Assembly: GCF_002153375.1 (NCBI RefSeq)
Contig: NZ_MTBQ01000002.1
Span: 64,223 to 128,222, forward strand
DNA length: 64,000 nucleotides
Origin: Oceanobacillus rekensis
GTDB lineage: Bacteria; Bacillota; Bacilli; Bacillales; Amphibacillaceae
Reading direction: 5' to 3'
Shown here: positions 1-8,626 of the stretch, piece by piece
How the letters are laid out: each line of letters opens with the position of its first letter
Position numbering within the stretch: position 1 is the stretch's first letter
The notes under the pieces: generated by a model
Seen by the model: the letters and a program-made list of their open reading frames with translations, nothing else
The model's database searches: none
Told to the model about the DNA's origin: nothing
Position numbers and translations under genes: made by a program

Positions 1-25
1 GTCGGGTTGATTAAATATTTTCTTT

Positions 26-1402
26 CTATTCGCCTTGAGGGTTGATTACAATCTCCACTCGGCGGTTTTCATTGCGTCCTTTTTCCTCTTCATTGGATGC
101 GATTGGGGCAGTTTCCCCGTATCCTTTTGTTTCGATGTTCAAATGGCCAATTTCACCGTTTTCCTTTAAATATTGGAATGCTGCATCTGCTCGGGCCATC
201 GATAAATTCTTATTGAATTCTTCTTCCCCAGTGTTATCAGTATGCCCATTGATATGAACGTTTGTCTTTTCGGGTAATTTTTCAAGGTCGGCAATAATTC
301 CATTTAATGTTTCTTCTGCATCCGCCTTTAACTCGCTCTTTTCAATATCAAATAATAAATGATCAGGCACTTGCATCTTAATTTCTTCTTCATCGACAGT
401 AAGGTTTACTTCTTCTGGTGGAGTTAACTCAGGTGCCTGCAATTCCACGTCAAATTGCAGAAAATGCTCGCCATCCTCGTTTGTCTGTACAAGTTCACCA
501 GTCCATTTTTCGCCATTTTCTCCGTATGCTTCCAAAACATTATCCCAGGAATTATTTTTGGCTTCTACTTGAATTGGCAGGTACATCCCGGCTCTCAAGG
601 ATTGATAAGGAATCTTCAGTTGAAATGTGCTGTCAGGATTTACGTGCTGGTGATCAAAGGAAAAAGGAATAATACCACCCTCGGCATTCTCGACATTCCC
701 GCCAAGCCATGTTCCTTCTACTAAATTACTATTCATGTTGACATATATATAATCATGATCCGTATCGACACTTTCTACTTCCAGCCAAACATTGGGATCG
801 CCATAATCAGATGGTCTTTCCTTCCACTGGGGTGTTTCAATCGCAATGCTGTATGGCGTTTCTTTTAAACTATCCGTTCTTACCGTTGCCTTCACATCAT
901 ATCTTCCGCTGTCTTCGGTTTCATAGACAAATGGCCCTGTTGCAGAGGAAAGGTTTTCTCCATAATATTCTGCTGCCTTATCAGAGTTTTGCAATCGGAA
1001 ATTTAAAGTGAGATCGGAAGTGCTGTTAGGAAGCTCAAAGTAAAAGGACCCATCTTCCTCAACTTTGGCACTTTCAATAAGGCTACCAACAGCCATGACA
1101 TCTGTTTGGCCACCGGAATGAATATTCAAGCCTGCAGGTAGATTGCTTTCCCCCTCAACGATAATCGTATCACCTTCAACAGTAACTTCACCGCCAATCC
1201 AAACCTCTGGATCAGCTTGTTGCGCTTCATCGGCTTCTTCACTTTCTGTCTTGCTTTCATTCGCATTATCTACTGTAGTTGTTTCATCTTGCGTCTCTTC
1301 ATTTGCATCTGCTGCTGTTTCTGTGGCGTTTTTCTCACTGCATCCAAAGAGCATCAACACGCAGATTATTAGGAAACCAGTATAATAGATGGACTTTTTC
1401 AT
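26..1402 (-). CDS. OmpA-domain lipoprotein
   Basis: Predicted 458-residue secreted lipoprotein. The N-terminus has a lipobox (LMLFGC, Cys21), followed by an acidic Ala/Glu/Thr-rich linker to about residue 65. A long middle region of beta-rich segments rich in Gly, Asn and Ser resembles repeated extracellular domains. The last ~110 residues form an OmpA/MotB peptidoglycan-binding domain, with the recognisable segments INGHTDNTGEEEFN and GRNENRRVEI. It is probably membrane-anchored outside the cell and bound to peptidoglycan. I chose the ATG at 1402 because AGGAGG lies 7 bases upstream and the signal peptide starts there; the frame stays open to 1507 but without a signal-like start. Function beyond wall binding is unknown. 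Confidence 0.8.
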   Translation of the reverse strand: MKKSIYYTGFLIICVLMLFGCSEKNATETAADANEETQDETTTVDNANESKTESEEADEAQQADPEVWIGGEVTVEGDTIIVEGESNLPAGLNIHSGGQTDVMAVGSLIESAKVEEDGSFYFELPNSTSDLTLNFRLQNSDKAAEYYGENLSSATGPFVYETEDSGRYDVKATVRTDSLKETPYSIAIETPQWKERPSDYGDPNVWLEVESVDTDHDYIYVNMNSNLVEGTWLGGNVENAEGGIIPFSFDHQHVNPDSTFQLKIPYQSLRAGMYLPIQVEAKNNSWDNVLEAYGENGEKWTGELVQTNEDGEHFLQFDVELQAPELTPPEEVNLTVDEEEIKMQVPDHLLFDIEKSELKADAEETLNGIIADLEKLPEKTNVHINGHTDNTGEEEFNKNLSMARADAAFQYLKENGEIGHLNIETKGYGETAPIASNEEEKGRNENRRVEIVINPQGE

Positions 1403-1529
1403 TGTTTTCCTCCTGCTTGGTTTATTATGTATGGAAACTATTAATTGTACTACGCGTTCAGGCTGAAAAAGTTTCAGGTTAACAGGATTTTCTCTATATT
1501 TATCCAAATAACCTAGTATTTACAGAAAA

Positions 1530-1558
1530 GGAAGCAAAAGAACCGTCCACATGCTTCC
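1530..1558. repeat. Single arm of the GAAGCAAAAGAACCGTCC palindrome family
   Basis: One 29-base arm of the interspersed element seen eleven times in this window. It has the outer GGAAGCA...TGCTTCC stem and the inner AAGAACCGTCC core. It lies upstream of the OmpA lipoprotein gene and before the SAM riboswitch. Confidence 0.8.
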
Positions 1559-1659
1559 ACTTTAATAGTAAAAAAGTCTAATTATATCGAAAGTTACCGA
1601 AATATATTGACAATATGTTAGAACCCGTGTAAATTAAATACAATTAAATAAGTTTACTT

Positions 1660-1759
1660 CTTATCAAGAGAGGTGGAGGGAATGGCCCTTTGATACCTCG
1701 GCAGCAGGCTTTTCATGAGCACTGTGCTAATTCCATCAGACAACGGTCTGGAAGATAAG
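1660..1759 (+). ncRNA. SAM-I (S-box) riboswitch aptamer
   Basis: The segment begins CTTATCAAGAGAGG and carries GGAGGGAATGGCCC, then GATACCTCGGCAGC, TGTGCTAATTCC and the closing CTGGAAGATAAG. These are the conserved P1 strands, the asymmetric internal loop and the P3/P4 features of the S-box RNA. The GCAACC-type segment reads GCAGCA here, a small departure. It precedes a terminator hairpin and the SSS transporter gene, so high SAM is expected to switch that gene off. Confidence 0.9.
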
Positions 1760-1779
1760 GAGAGGATATCGGACAATTA

Positions 1780-1808
1780 CCCTCTTCTTAATAATAGAAG
1801 GGGGTTTT
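1780..1808 (+). terminator. Intrinsic terminator of the SAM riboswitch
   Basis: CCCTCTTCT pairs with AGAAGGGGG around a short AT loop and is followed by a T run. It sits directly after the SAM-I aptamer, about 80 bases before the transporter start, as expected for transcriptional attenuation. Confidence 0.8.
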
Positions 1809-1890
1809 AAATTGGCTTTTCGTACATAATCTTTTATACTCAAATACAAGTATTTCAATTGGATTAATATATTAATTAAGGGAGTGAATG

Positions 1891-3504
1891 ATGATGACAG
1901 AATATGGTGTGTGGATTATTGTTCTGGCAGTAGGATATACTTTTGCATTGATTGTCGCGGGGCAACTTGCAAAACGAAGATTGACGAAGAAGGACAGTTA
2001 TTTTGTGGGAAACAGGAATTTTAATAAATGGATTGTTGCATTCTGTATTACTGGATTATTTTCCGGATCAACATTTATATCGATTTTGGAATTATCTTAT
2101 TTAAGTGGTATTTCAGCGATTTGGTATGGTGTAGCGGAAATGCTTCAGATCTTCATCATAGCTTTCCTGATTATCCGCTCTTTCCGGAAAAAAATGCTTG
2201 TAACAGTATCCGGTTTGATTGGTGATAAATATGGGAGAGCTGCCAAAGGGTTATCAGGTGCAATTACTGCGTTTGCCTTTCCTATGTGGTCGGTTGCAAC
2301 AGCTATCGCATTTGCCTCAGCTTTCCATGTGTTCACCGGTATATCGTTGAGTTTATCAGTGGCTTTTACTGCAATACTTCTATTTATCTATTTACAAGCT
2401 GGTGGCATGTGGTCTATCGCCTTTACACAGACAATGAATATGGTTCTTTTTAGCTTGATGATCATCATTGGAGTGGTCGCTTTCTTCATCAATCCAGGAA
2501 TATCTGGTCTGGCAGCTTTAAATTTAGAACGTCCAGAGATGTTTGATTTTGGAAGTGTTGGGCTGCAAGTGATTGTTGTATGGTTTGGAACGTTTCTTGT
2601 AAATGTTATTCTCGCTCAGGCAGCATTTCAAATGGCACTTTCATCCCGAACTCCGGAAGAGGGACAAAAGGGGATGGTAATGGCTGGAGTAATGGCGATA
2701 CCTTTCATTATTGGCGGTGTTCTTTTCGGTATATCAGCAGCAGTCGTTGTGCCGAACGCATCGACGGGTCTCATTGCTATTCCGCTGTACTTGGCGGAAG
2801 TGCTGCCTGCTCCATTAGTAGGTGTGTTCTTTCTTGGTGTTTGGGGCTGTGCGTTAGGATGGGGAGGTCCGTGCCAATTCTCAGGTGCAACAAGTTTGGG
2901 ACGTGATGTAGGAAGTGCAATCAATCCCACTGCTACGGGAGATCAACTTATTAAATATACAAAAATATCCTTATTGCTTTTAACTGGGTTGATGATCATC
3001 TTTGGTTTATTGCGTACAGAGCAATCGGCATGGTGGAATGTGTTTGCATGGACGATCCGAAACAGCGCAACATTTGCACCGGTTATTGCAGCTCTATTCT
3101 GGCCAGTTGTTACAAAGCGTGCGGTAGTCGCATCCTTGTTTACAGGCTTTACGAGTGGATTATTATGGTACTACTTAGGTGGTTGGAATCCTCAAGAGTT
3201 TTACTTAAACATACACCCTGTTTGGATTGGAAGTTCCATAAATATCTTAACAATTGTACTTGTAACACTTCTTGATAACAAATCAGAATGGAGAATTCAA
3301 AAATCAGACCGCATTGGCTACATTGGTTTGACTGCTGCACTTCTATTGACAGTTGTCAATGTTGTTTACTTCTCTCCGCTCTATGAAAGTGGTTTATTCG
3401 GACTATTTATGTTTGCAGGCCTATTATGCTTCTTTATAACAGCAATACGCTTTGTTCGACCAGAGCAAAAAGAACAAATAACAGCACAAGCATCGAATTT
3501 GTAA
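1891..3504 (+). CDS. Sodium:solute symporter (SSS family), SAM-riboswitch controlled
   Basis: Integral membrane protein of about 537 residues with roughly 13 hydrophobic segments. The N-terminal part (DSYFVGNRNFNKW, then GLFSGSTFIS) is typical of the solute:sodium symporter family (TC 2.A.21). It is expected to import a small solute with Na+. The gene is preceded by a SAM-I riboswitch and terminator, so it belongs to the methionine/SAM regulon; the likely cargo is methionine, a methionine precursor or another sulfur or methylated compound (inference). Three consecutive ATG codons lie at 1888, 1891 and 1894. GGGAG at 1880 is too close to the first, so 1891 or 1894 is preferred. No downstream gene appears co-transcribed, as a palindrome with a T run follows the stop. 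Confidence 0.85.
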   Translation: MMTEYGVWIIVLAVGYTFALIVAGQLAKRRLTKKDSYFVGNRNFNKWIVAFCITGLFSGSTFISILELSYLSGISAIWYGVAEMLQIFIIAFLIIRSFRKKMLVTVSGLIGDKYGRAAKGLSGAITAFAFPMWSVATAIAFASAFHVFTGISLSLSVAFTAILLFIYLQAGGMWSIAFTQTMNMVLFSLMIIIGVVAFFINPGISGLAALNLERPEMFDFGSVGLQVIVVWFGTFLVNVILAQAAFQMALSSRTPEEGQKGMVMAGVMAIPFIIGGVLFGISAAVVVPNASTGLIAIPLYLAEVLPAPLVGVFFLGVWGCALGWGGPCQFSGATSLGRDVGSAINPTATGDQLIKYTKISLLLLTGLMIIFGLLRTEQSAWWNVFAWTIRNSATFAPVIAALFWPVVTKRAVVASLFTGFTSGLLWYYLGGWNPQEFYLNIHPVWIGSSINILTIVLVTLLDNKSEWRIQKSDRIGYIGLTAALLLTVVNVVYFSPLYESGLFGLFMFAGLLCFFITAIRFVRPEQKEQITAQASNL

Positions 3505-3511
3505 CAAGGGA

Positions 3512-3579
3512 GGAAGCATGGGGACATTCTCATGCTTCCTTTTTCGTGGAGTGGAAGCAAAAGAACCGACCCATGCTTC
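3512..3579. repeat. Paired GGAAGCATG palindromic element
   Basis: Two inverted arms of about 28 bases face each other across a short spacer. The first arm ends with a T run just after the symporter stop codon, so it probably also terminates transcription. Confidence 0.85.
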
Positions 3580-3592
3580 GTTCTATGAAAAA

Positions 3593-3631
3593 AGACCCTG
3601 AATTCGCATAAATGTTTACGAATTCAAGGTC
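3593..3631 (-). terminator. Terminator of the AAHS transporter gene
   Basis: AGACCCTGAATTCG pairs with CGAATTCAAGGTCT around a 12-base loop. On the minus strand it is followed by a T-rich stretch, about 25 bases after the transporter stop codon. Confidence 0.75.
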
Positions 3632-3653
3632 TGATTGAAAGTTTTAAAACTAT

Positions 3654-4997
3654 TTAGTTGGCGACTTTCTCCAATTCCCGTTCGTTAGTAATTACTTTCC
3701 GACCTTGCCTGTTGGCTAAATATACAGCCAATGCCGCAAAGATTCCTGGAATGGCAAATATGAAAAAATTTAGCTGTAACGTTAAATTGGATGCAAGTAA
3801 AATACCGCCAATTGTGGGCCCGAGTATTCCTCCAATGCGTCCAACAGCAAGTGCCCATCCCAACGCTGTGGAGCGAATTGTAATTGGGTAGAATTGGGAA
3901 GTATAGGAGTGTGTAAGGTTTTGTGTTCCTACGGTTGCCGCTCCTGCAATTGCTACCATGACATATAATAGAATCATATTGGATGCGAATCCTAGACTTG
4001 TAATCGAAATAGTGGCGATAACAAAGAACAGAATAAGCGATTTACCAACACCCCAACGGTCTGCAACCCATCCCATTAAAATGGCACCGATTGTTGCTCC
4101 AACATTTAACGCTAGAAGAAAGCTTAAGCTTGAACCAAGCGGGAAGCCTGCTTCGGTCATGAATTTAGGCAGCCATGTATTCAATCCATAAATCATTAGT
4201 AGGGACATAAAGTATGTTAACCATATCATCACCGTTAAAAAGCCTCTTTTTTCAGTAAATAGATTTTTAACTGGTGATGACGTTTCTTTTGGCTTGTTTA
4301 AAACAAATGCTTCATTTTCGGAAGGTGTATATGTTGGATTGGCCTTTACAAGAATCTTTTGTATCCCTTTACGATCATTTTTATTAACCAATGTCCCAAC
4401 TGAGTCTGGTAGCGCCTTCGCTAGGAACGGCAAGAACAATAATGGAATAGCTCCGAAGAAGAATACGGACTCCCAACCAAAATTAGAGATAAGAATCATA
4501 CTAAGAAACGCAGCGATAACCCCACCAATGGAATATCCGACCATAATCGTAGCAATCATACGGCTGCGCATTCCTTCAGGTGAATATTCGCTGATCAATC
4601 CAATGACATTGGGCATCATGCCACCTAGTCCTAATCCAGTTATGAATCGGAACAGTCCAAACATTTCGGGACTGGGAGAAAGTCCTGCCAGAAGCATAAA
4701 TAGGCTGAAGATAAAAACACAGATCATGATAATCCTTTTTCTACCCAATTTATCTGCCAGCGTTCCAAATATTAACGCCCCAAACATCATTCCGAATAAG
4801 GCATAACTTCCATACCTTCCTGCCTGAACTGCAGAAATTCCCCATTCCTCCATGAGTGTAGGTACTACTGCGCCATAGATAGTTAAATCAAAACCATCAA
4901 ACAGCATTAGTAGTGCACCCCAAAAAAGTAACATCCAATGAAATTTATGTAACTTTGTTTTTTCAATTACTTTTTCTGCATTTGTTGTTACCTGCAT
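3654..4997 (-). CDS. MFS transporter, aromatic acid:H+ symporter (AAHS) type
   Basis: Predicted 447-residue, 12-TM major facilitator. The DGFDLTIYG motif in TM1 and the loop ADKLGRKR are characteristic of the AAHS family (PcaK, BenK and relatives), which import aromatic acids such as benzoate or hydroxybenzoates with protons. The substrate is not determined by sequence. The start is set at 4997 because the GGAGG ribosome binding site lies inside the first five codons of the longer reading frame. A 16-base palindrome and a cre-like site lie upstream, and the gene sits about 9 kb from the aromatic catabolic cluster that could use its substrate (inference). Confidence 0.85.
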   Translation of the reverse strand: MQVTTNAEKVIEKTKLHKFHWMLLFWGALLMLFDGFDLTIYGAVVPTLMEEWGISAVQAGRYGSYALFGMMFGALIFGTLADKLGRKRIIMICVFIFSLFMLLAGLSPSPEMFGLFRFITGLGLGGMMPNVIGLISEYSPEGMRSRMIATIMVGYSIGGVIAAFLSMILISNFGWESVFFFGAIPLLFLPFLAKALPDSVGTLVNKNDRKGIQKILVKANPTYTPSENEAFVLNKPKETSSPVKNLFTEKRGFLTVMIWLTYFMSLLMIYGLNTWLPKFMTEAGFPLGSSLSFLLALNVGATIGAILMGWVADRWGVGKSLILFFVIATISITSLGFASNMILLYVMVAIAGAATVGTQNLTHSYTSQFYPITIRSTALGWALAVGRIGGILGPTIGGILLASNLTLQLNFFIFAIPGIFAALAVYLANRQGRKVITNERELEKVAN

Positions 4998-5025
4998 CGT
5001 CTTTTCCTCCAATTTTATCTCATTA

Positions 5026-5041
5026 ATTAATGGTCATTAAT
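5026..5041. promoter_or_regulatory. Perfect palindrome upstream of the AAHS transporter
   Basis: ATTAATGGTCATTAAT has 7-base arms around a 2-base centre, 29 bases upstream of the chosen transporter start. Its size fits a TetR-type operator. The half-site ATTAATGA resembles repeats in the TetR/aldehyde dehydrogenase promoter region near 25.6 kb. The regulator is not known. Confidence 0.4.
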
Positions 5042-5120
5042 ACGAGTATGTAAAGTTTGGAAATACACTAGAGAATTAAAATATAGCAATGGATCAGTCA
5101 TATACTTGTTTATTGATTGA

Positions 5121-5136
5121 AAGTATGCGTTTACAT
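5121..5136 (-). promoter_or_regulatory. Possible CcpA cre site
   Basis: On the minus strand ATGTAAACGCATACTT fits the loose cre pattern WTGNAANCGNWNNCW. It lies about 125 bases upstream of the AAHS transporter start. It is weaker than the sites at 16.1 and 25.6 kb. Confidence 0.45.
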
Positions 5137-5298
5137 TTAAACTTTAGTGTTAAAGAAACTTTAATATAATATAAGCTCTCTCCTTTGTTATATTTTTTGA
5201 ATATATATACAATTTAATCTCTTTTCTAATAGAATGTCCAATAACTATTTTTTGGGTAATTAATGGAAATCCAAAATATTTTTTTGATTTCTAGTCGT

Positions 5299-5372
5299 GG
5301 AAGCATGGGGACGGTTCTCATGCTTCCTTTTTCTTGCGTGAGAGGAAGCAAAAGAACCGTCCCCATGCTTCC
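5299..5372. repeat. Paired GGAAGCATG palindromic element
   Basis: This is the best-preserved copy in the window. Two 29-base arms in inverted orientation (core GGGGACGGTTC in the first, GAACCGTCCCC in the second) are separated by 16 bases that include a T run. It lies in the gap between the AAHS transporter and the YiaA-like gene. Confidence 0.9.
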
Positions 5373-5493
5373 ATTTATAAAATTATCTTCTATTTACAGG
5401 AAATTTATATATATATAATGTAGGTAAGGGCAATACAGTGTACTTATGGTACTTCATTTTTTTGATTAGAAAAAGGATGGGGGTAAAAATTGA

Positions 5494-5964
5494 ATGTCTG
5501 AGGAACGCGAGTCTTTATTAGATATGGAAAAAGAAGATGATTCAAATGTTGAATTAGAAAGGAGAGAGGGGGAGCCAACTTCAGCTTTCAAAGGTGCTTC
5601 TTGGGCAGCTTTATTGATTGGTGTTGGATCTTATTTTATCGGTCTGTTTAACGCAACAATGGAATTGAATGAAAAGGGGTATTATTTTGCGGTTTTAATA
5701 TTCGGGCTTTATGCTGCGGTATCTTTACAAAAAGCAGTAAGAGATAAGGAGGAGGGAATACCGGTTACTACTATTTATTATGGTATTAGTTGGGTTGCAC
5801 TAATTATATCTATTTTATTAATTGGCATCGGTTTGTACAATGCTGGAAGTATTATTTTAAGTGAAAAGGGATTTTTCGGTATGGCATTTGTTCTTAGTTT
5901 ATTTGCAGCAGTAACCGTTCAGAAGAATATCAGAGATACACAAAGGGTGAGGGAAAGAGAATGA
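5494..5964 (+). CDS. YiaA/YiaB-like two-helix membrane protein
   Basis: 156-residue protein with an acidic N-terminal tail of about 30 residues followed by four hydrophobic helices in two similar halves. Each half ends in a conserved block: [20 protein letters not shown] in the first, [19 protein letters not shown] in the second. This duplicated two-helix pattern matches the YiaAB family of inner membrane proteins, whose function is unknown. GGATGGGGGT about 10 bases upstream supports the ATG at 5494. It appears to be a single-gene unit, followed by a strong bidirectional hairpin. Confidence 0.8.
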   Translation: MSEERESLLDMEKEDDSNVELERREGEPTSAFKGASWAALLIGVGSYFIGLFNATMELNEKGYYFAVLIFGLYAAVSLQKAVRDKEEGIPVTTIYYGISWVALIISILLIGIGLYNAGSIILSEKGFFGMAFVLSLFAAVTVQKNIRDTQRVRERE

Positions 5965-6042
5965 GGTATTCTACGATTTTGCTTATCTAGTTTTATTAGT
6001 AAGATAACTCCATGATGCTTATATTAATTGACCGGAAAAGGA

Positions 6043-6091
6043 AAAAACCCTATAGTGCAGACGCTTGGAAAGTCTGCACTATAGGGTTTTT
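6043..6091. terminator. Strong bidirectional hairpin terminator
   Basis: AAAAACCCTATAGTGCAGAC pairs perfectly with its complement at 6072-6091 around a 9-base loop. A and T runs lie on both sides, so it can stop transcription from either strand after the YiaA-like gene. Confidence 0.85.
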
Positions 6092-6120
6092 GTTGCATCA
6101 AGTCCACAAAGGAGTAAGTC

Positions 6121-6273
6121 ATGAAGAGCGGATACGACTTTGGGAGGAAAAAAAGGAAAGCGATAATTAATAATAGTAAGTTGAACGGAAAACGAATAAT
6201 CAGGAGCATAAACAAAGGCCAGAGTTTAATTTCTGGCCTTTGTTGTTTAATAAATTACTCTTTATGCAATTAG
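6121..6273 (+). CDS. Possible small basic ORF (50 aa)
   Basis: An ATG follows AAAGGAG at good spacing and opens a 50-codon frame. It encodes a Lys/Arg-rich N-terminal half (YDFGRKKRKAIINN) and a hydrophobic tail. The tail reads through a strong hairpin at 6212-6243, which argues against the full frame being a real protein. I do not recognise it. Confidence 0.2.
   Translation: MKSGYDFGRKKRKAIINNSKLNGKRIIRSINKGQSLISGLCCLINYSLCN
6212..6243. terminator. Hairpin terminator upstream of the osmC 3' end
   Basis: ACAAAGGCCAGA pairs with TCTGGCCTTTGT around a 7-base loop. It lies just past the end of the OsmC-family gene and probably terminates that gene on the minus strand. Confidence 0.65.
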
Positions 6274-6293
6274 CGATTTCGGAAATTTTTCGG

Positions 6294-6713
6294 TTAGGCG
6301 GATTGTTCCTCGCCATTCAAAATTAGTTTGAAAGAAATTTCTCCACTTAATGAATCAGATACGGAACAATATTTTTCCTCTCCGAGATGGATTGCGCGCC
6401 ACACTTTCTTGCTGTCAATATCACCATCAATCGTAAACGTCACAACAATCGCTGTAAAGCCTTTTGGTGCTTCTTCCTTTCGAGTGCCATTTGTTTCTAT
6501 TTCTATTTTATCAATTTTATCGAGATGGGGTCGGAGAATCATTGTTACATCAATCCCAATACACCCTGCTAATGAACCTAAAAGCATTTCTGTTGGGGTA
6601 GCACCTTTTCCTAAACCACCGTAAGCTTCTGTCGCGTCCATATTTACCGCATAGCCAGAATCACCAACCGCTTCGAAGGCACGTCCACCCGTCCATGTTG
6701 TTGTTACTTTCAT
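6294..6713 (-). CDS. OsmC family peroxiredoxin-like protein
   Basis: 139-residue OsmC/YhfA-type protein, a thiol-dependent hydroperoxide detoxification fold. It carries the two expected cysteines: one in LLGSLAGCIGID, the other in EKYCSVSDSL. The N-terminus MKVTTTWTGGRAFEA is typical of the short family members. I chose 6713 because AAAGGAT lies at suitable spacing and family similarity begins there; the frame is open further upstream into a repeat element. Its neighbours are a repeat and an AbgT-type transporter, so it is probably transcribed alone. Confidence 0.85.
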   Translation of the reverse strand: MKVTTTWTGGRAFEAVGDSGYAVNMDATEAYGGLGKGATPTEMLLGSLAGCIGIDVTMILRPHLDKIDKIEIETNGTRKEEAPKGFTAIVVTFTIDGDIDSKKVWRAIHLGEEKYCSVSDSLSGEISFKLILNGEEQSA

Positions 6714-6739
6714 CTCTATCATCCTTTCTTGTAGTTCGT

Positions 6740-6838
6740 GTTCAAAAAGGAGGGTAAATAGGACCGAGAAGTTCAAGGCGGCGGAGAAACAAGCCAACGT
6801 AGAAATTCGATGTGTCATATTTACCGGACTTTTTGAAC
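6740..6838. repeat. ~100-base imperfect inverted repeat
   Basis: The left arm GTTCAAAAAGGAGGGTAAAT pairs with the right arm ATTTACCGGACTTTTTGAAC around a 58-base interior. It lies between the AbgT gene and osmC. It resembles a class of mobile or regulatory intergenic element rather than coding DNA, because no frame across it is conserved. Confidence 0.65.
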
Positions 6839-6843
6839 AACCT

Positions 6844-8382
6844 CTAGTACGTTAAACTTGTCCCAGGTCCAACCGGTATACCTAGTAAATACCATATTAC
6901 AAAGAAGATTGTCCAGCAAACTAGAATGGCAATGGAGTATGGAAGCATTAGGGATATCACTGTTCCGACCCCATTTTGTTTCCCATACCGCTGGGCAAAA
7001 GCAACGACGAGTGGGAAGAATGGCATCAATGGCGAAATAATATTTGTTGATGCATCACCAACCCGATATGCCACCTGGGTTACTTCCGGAGATATGCCCA
7101 TTTGCATAAACATCGGTACAAATACAGGAGCCATGATTGCCCATTTTGCAGAATCTGCAGCAATAAATAGGTTGATTATTGTTGTAATCAGGATCAATGC
7201 GACAAGTAATAGTGCCCCATCTAATTGAATCGCCTCTAATACGCTTGCCCCTTTTACCGCGATAATGGTACCTAAATTCGTGTAATTGAAAAATGCAACA
7301 AACTGTGCTGCAAAGAAAATCAATACAATAAATCCAGCCATTGCCTCCAGTGAATAGCTCATTAGATTTGCAACATCTTTATCATTTTTGATTTCTTTTG
7401 TAACTATCCCATAAACCGTACCAGGCACTAAGAAAATCAGCATCATTAGAAAAATAATACTGCTCATGAAAGGGGAAACGATTAGACTTCCACCCTCACC
7501 TCGAAGTGGGCCATTTTCAGGAATGACAAGGAATGCTATTAAAATGACTGTAATTAGGATAGAGATATTTGCCCAAACTAAGCCTTTCTTTTCAATACTG
7601 GAAATTCCGCTTTGGTTGGGGGTAGGTTCACTTGGTACATATTTTCCTAATTTCGGTTCAATCAGCTTATCTGTGATAATCGTGCCAATAATAACAATTA
7701 AGAAAGTAGAAGCAAACATAAAGAACCAGTTATCTGTCGGGTTTACCAAATAGCTGGCATCTAAAATGCGGGCAGCTTCTGTAGAAATCCCGCTTAATAA
7801 CGGATCATTGGTACCTATAACTAAATTTGCAGAGTATCCCCCTGCAACCCCAGCAAAAGCAGCTGAAAGACCTGCCAAGGGATGCCGTTTGAAGCCTAAA
7901 AAAATAATAGCGCCGAGTGGTACAAGTACGACATAACCGACAGAAGCAGCTACATTCGATAACACACCCATAAGTACAACAATGGGCGTCACAAATTTCC
8001 TTGGAGCTTTCGTAACCGTATTTGTCATTAAGGCATTAATATAGCCACTTTTTTCAGCGACACCAACCCCTAACATTGCAACTAATACCGGTCCAAGGGC
8101 AACAAATGATGTAAAGTTGGATACAATACTTGAAAACATATATGCAATGCCCTCGGAAGTGAGCAAACTGACTGCACCGACGTTGAGCATTTCGGTTTCC
8201 ATCGTTTCATTGTTTACTCCTTCAAACGTCACGCTCGTTCCCATAGAATAAAGAATATGAGATAAAACGATAACGGTGAATGTAAACATTATAAAAATGG
8301 TTACAGGATGTGGTAACCGATTTCCCTTTTCCTCGATAAAATTTAACATACGAATTGACTTGGATGTGTTTGTTTTATTCAT
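6844..8382 (-). CDS. AbgT family transporter
   Basis: 512-residue integral membrane protein with about 12 hydrophobic segments. The start (FIEEKGNRLPHPVTIFIMF) and the region GDASTNIISPLMPFFPLVVAFA are diagnostic of the AbgT/MtrF family. Members import p-aminobenzoyl-glutamate or export sulfonamide-like antimetabolites; which applies here is unknown. Full length for the family. It is divergent from the CodA-like deaminase gene, with a palindromic repeat between them. The ATG at 8382 is the first good start, although the ribosome binding site is weak. Confidence 0.85.
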   Translation of the reverse strand: MNKTNTSKSIRMLNFIEEKGNRLPHPVTIFIMFTFTVIVLSHILYSMGTSVTFEGVNNETMETEMLNVGAVSLLTSEGIAYMFSSIVSNFTSFVALGPVLVAMLGVGVAEKSGYINALMTNTVTKAPRKFVTPIVVLMGVLSNVAASVGYVVLVPLGAIIFLGFKRHPLAGLSAAFAGVAGGYSANLVIGTNDPLLSGISTEAARILDASYLVNPTDNWFFMFASTFLIVIIGTIITDKLIEPKLGKYVPSEPTPNQSGISSIEKKGLVWANISILITVILIAFLVIPENGPLRGEGGSLIVSPFMSSIIFLMMLIFLVPGTVYGIVTKEIKNDKDVANLMSYSLEAMAGFIVLIFFAAQFVAFFNYTNLGTIIAVKGASVLEAIQLDGALLLVALILITTIINLFIAADSAKWAIMAPVFVPMFMQMGISPEVTQVAYRVGDASTNIISPLMPFFPLVVAFAQRYGKQNGVGTVISLMLPYSIAILVCWTIFFVIWYLLGIPVGPGTSLTY

Positions 8383-8459
8383 AGCTGCACCTACTTATCC
8401 TATTTCTCTTTCCAAGTATACTTATATGATAATAAAAGTCTAGAATATTGTCTTAGGAT

Positions 8460-8548
8460 GGAAGCAGATTTCACAAAGAGCATGGGGACGGTTCTCCTGC
8501 TTCCATTTTTGTGTGAAGTGGAAGCAAAAGAACCGTCTCCGTGCTTCC
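8460..8548. repeat. Paired palindromic element with an interrupted arm
   Basis: Same family as the 5299-5372 element. The first arm is broken by about 13 extra bases after GGAAGCA. It lies between the divergent AbgT and CodA-like genes. Confidence 0.75.
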
Positions 8549-8626
8549 TATATGTTAAGATTTAGCTGGGGTTTCGCGCAAAGTTGGTTAATATAGTAAA
8601 GAGAATTTGAAGGAGTTGTTTTACGA

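Noticed and set aside
6024-6215. Minus-strand 63-codon frame
   Set aside because: It lies across two strong hairpins and has no ribosome binding site.
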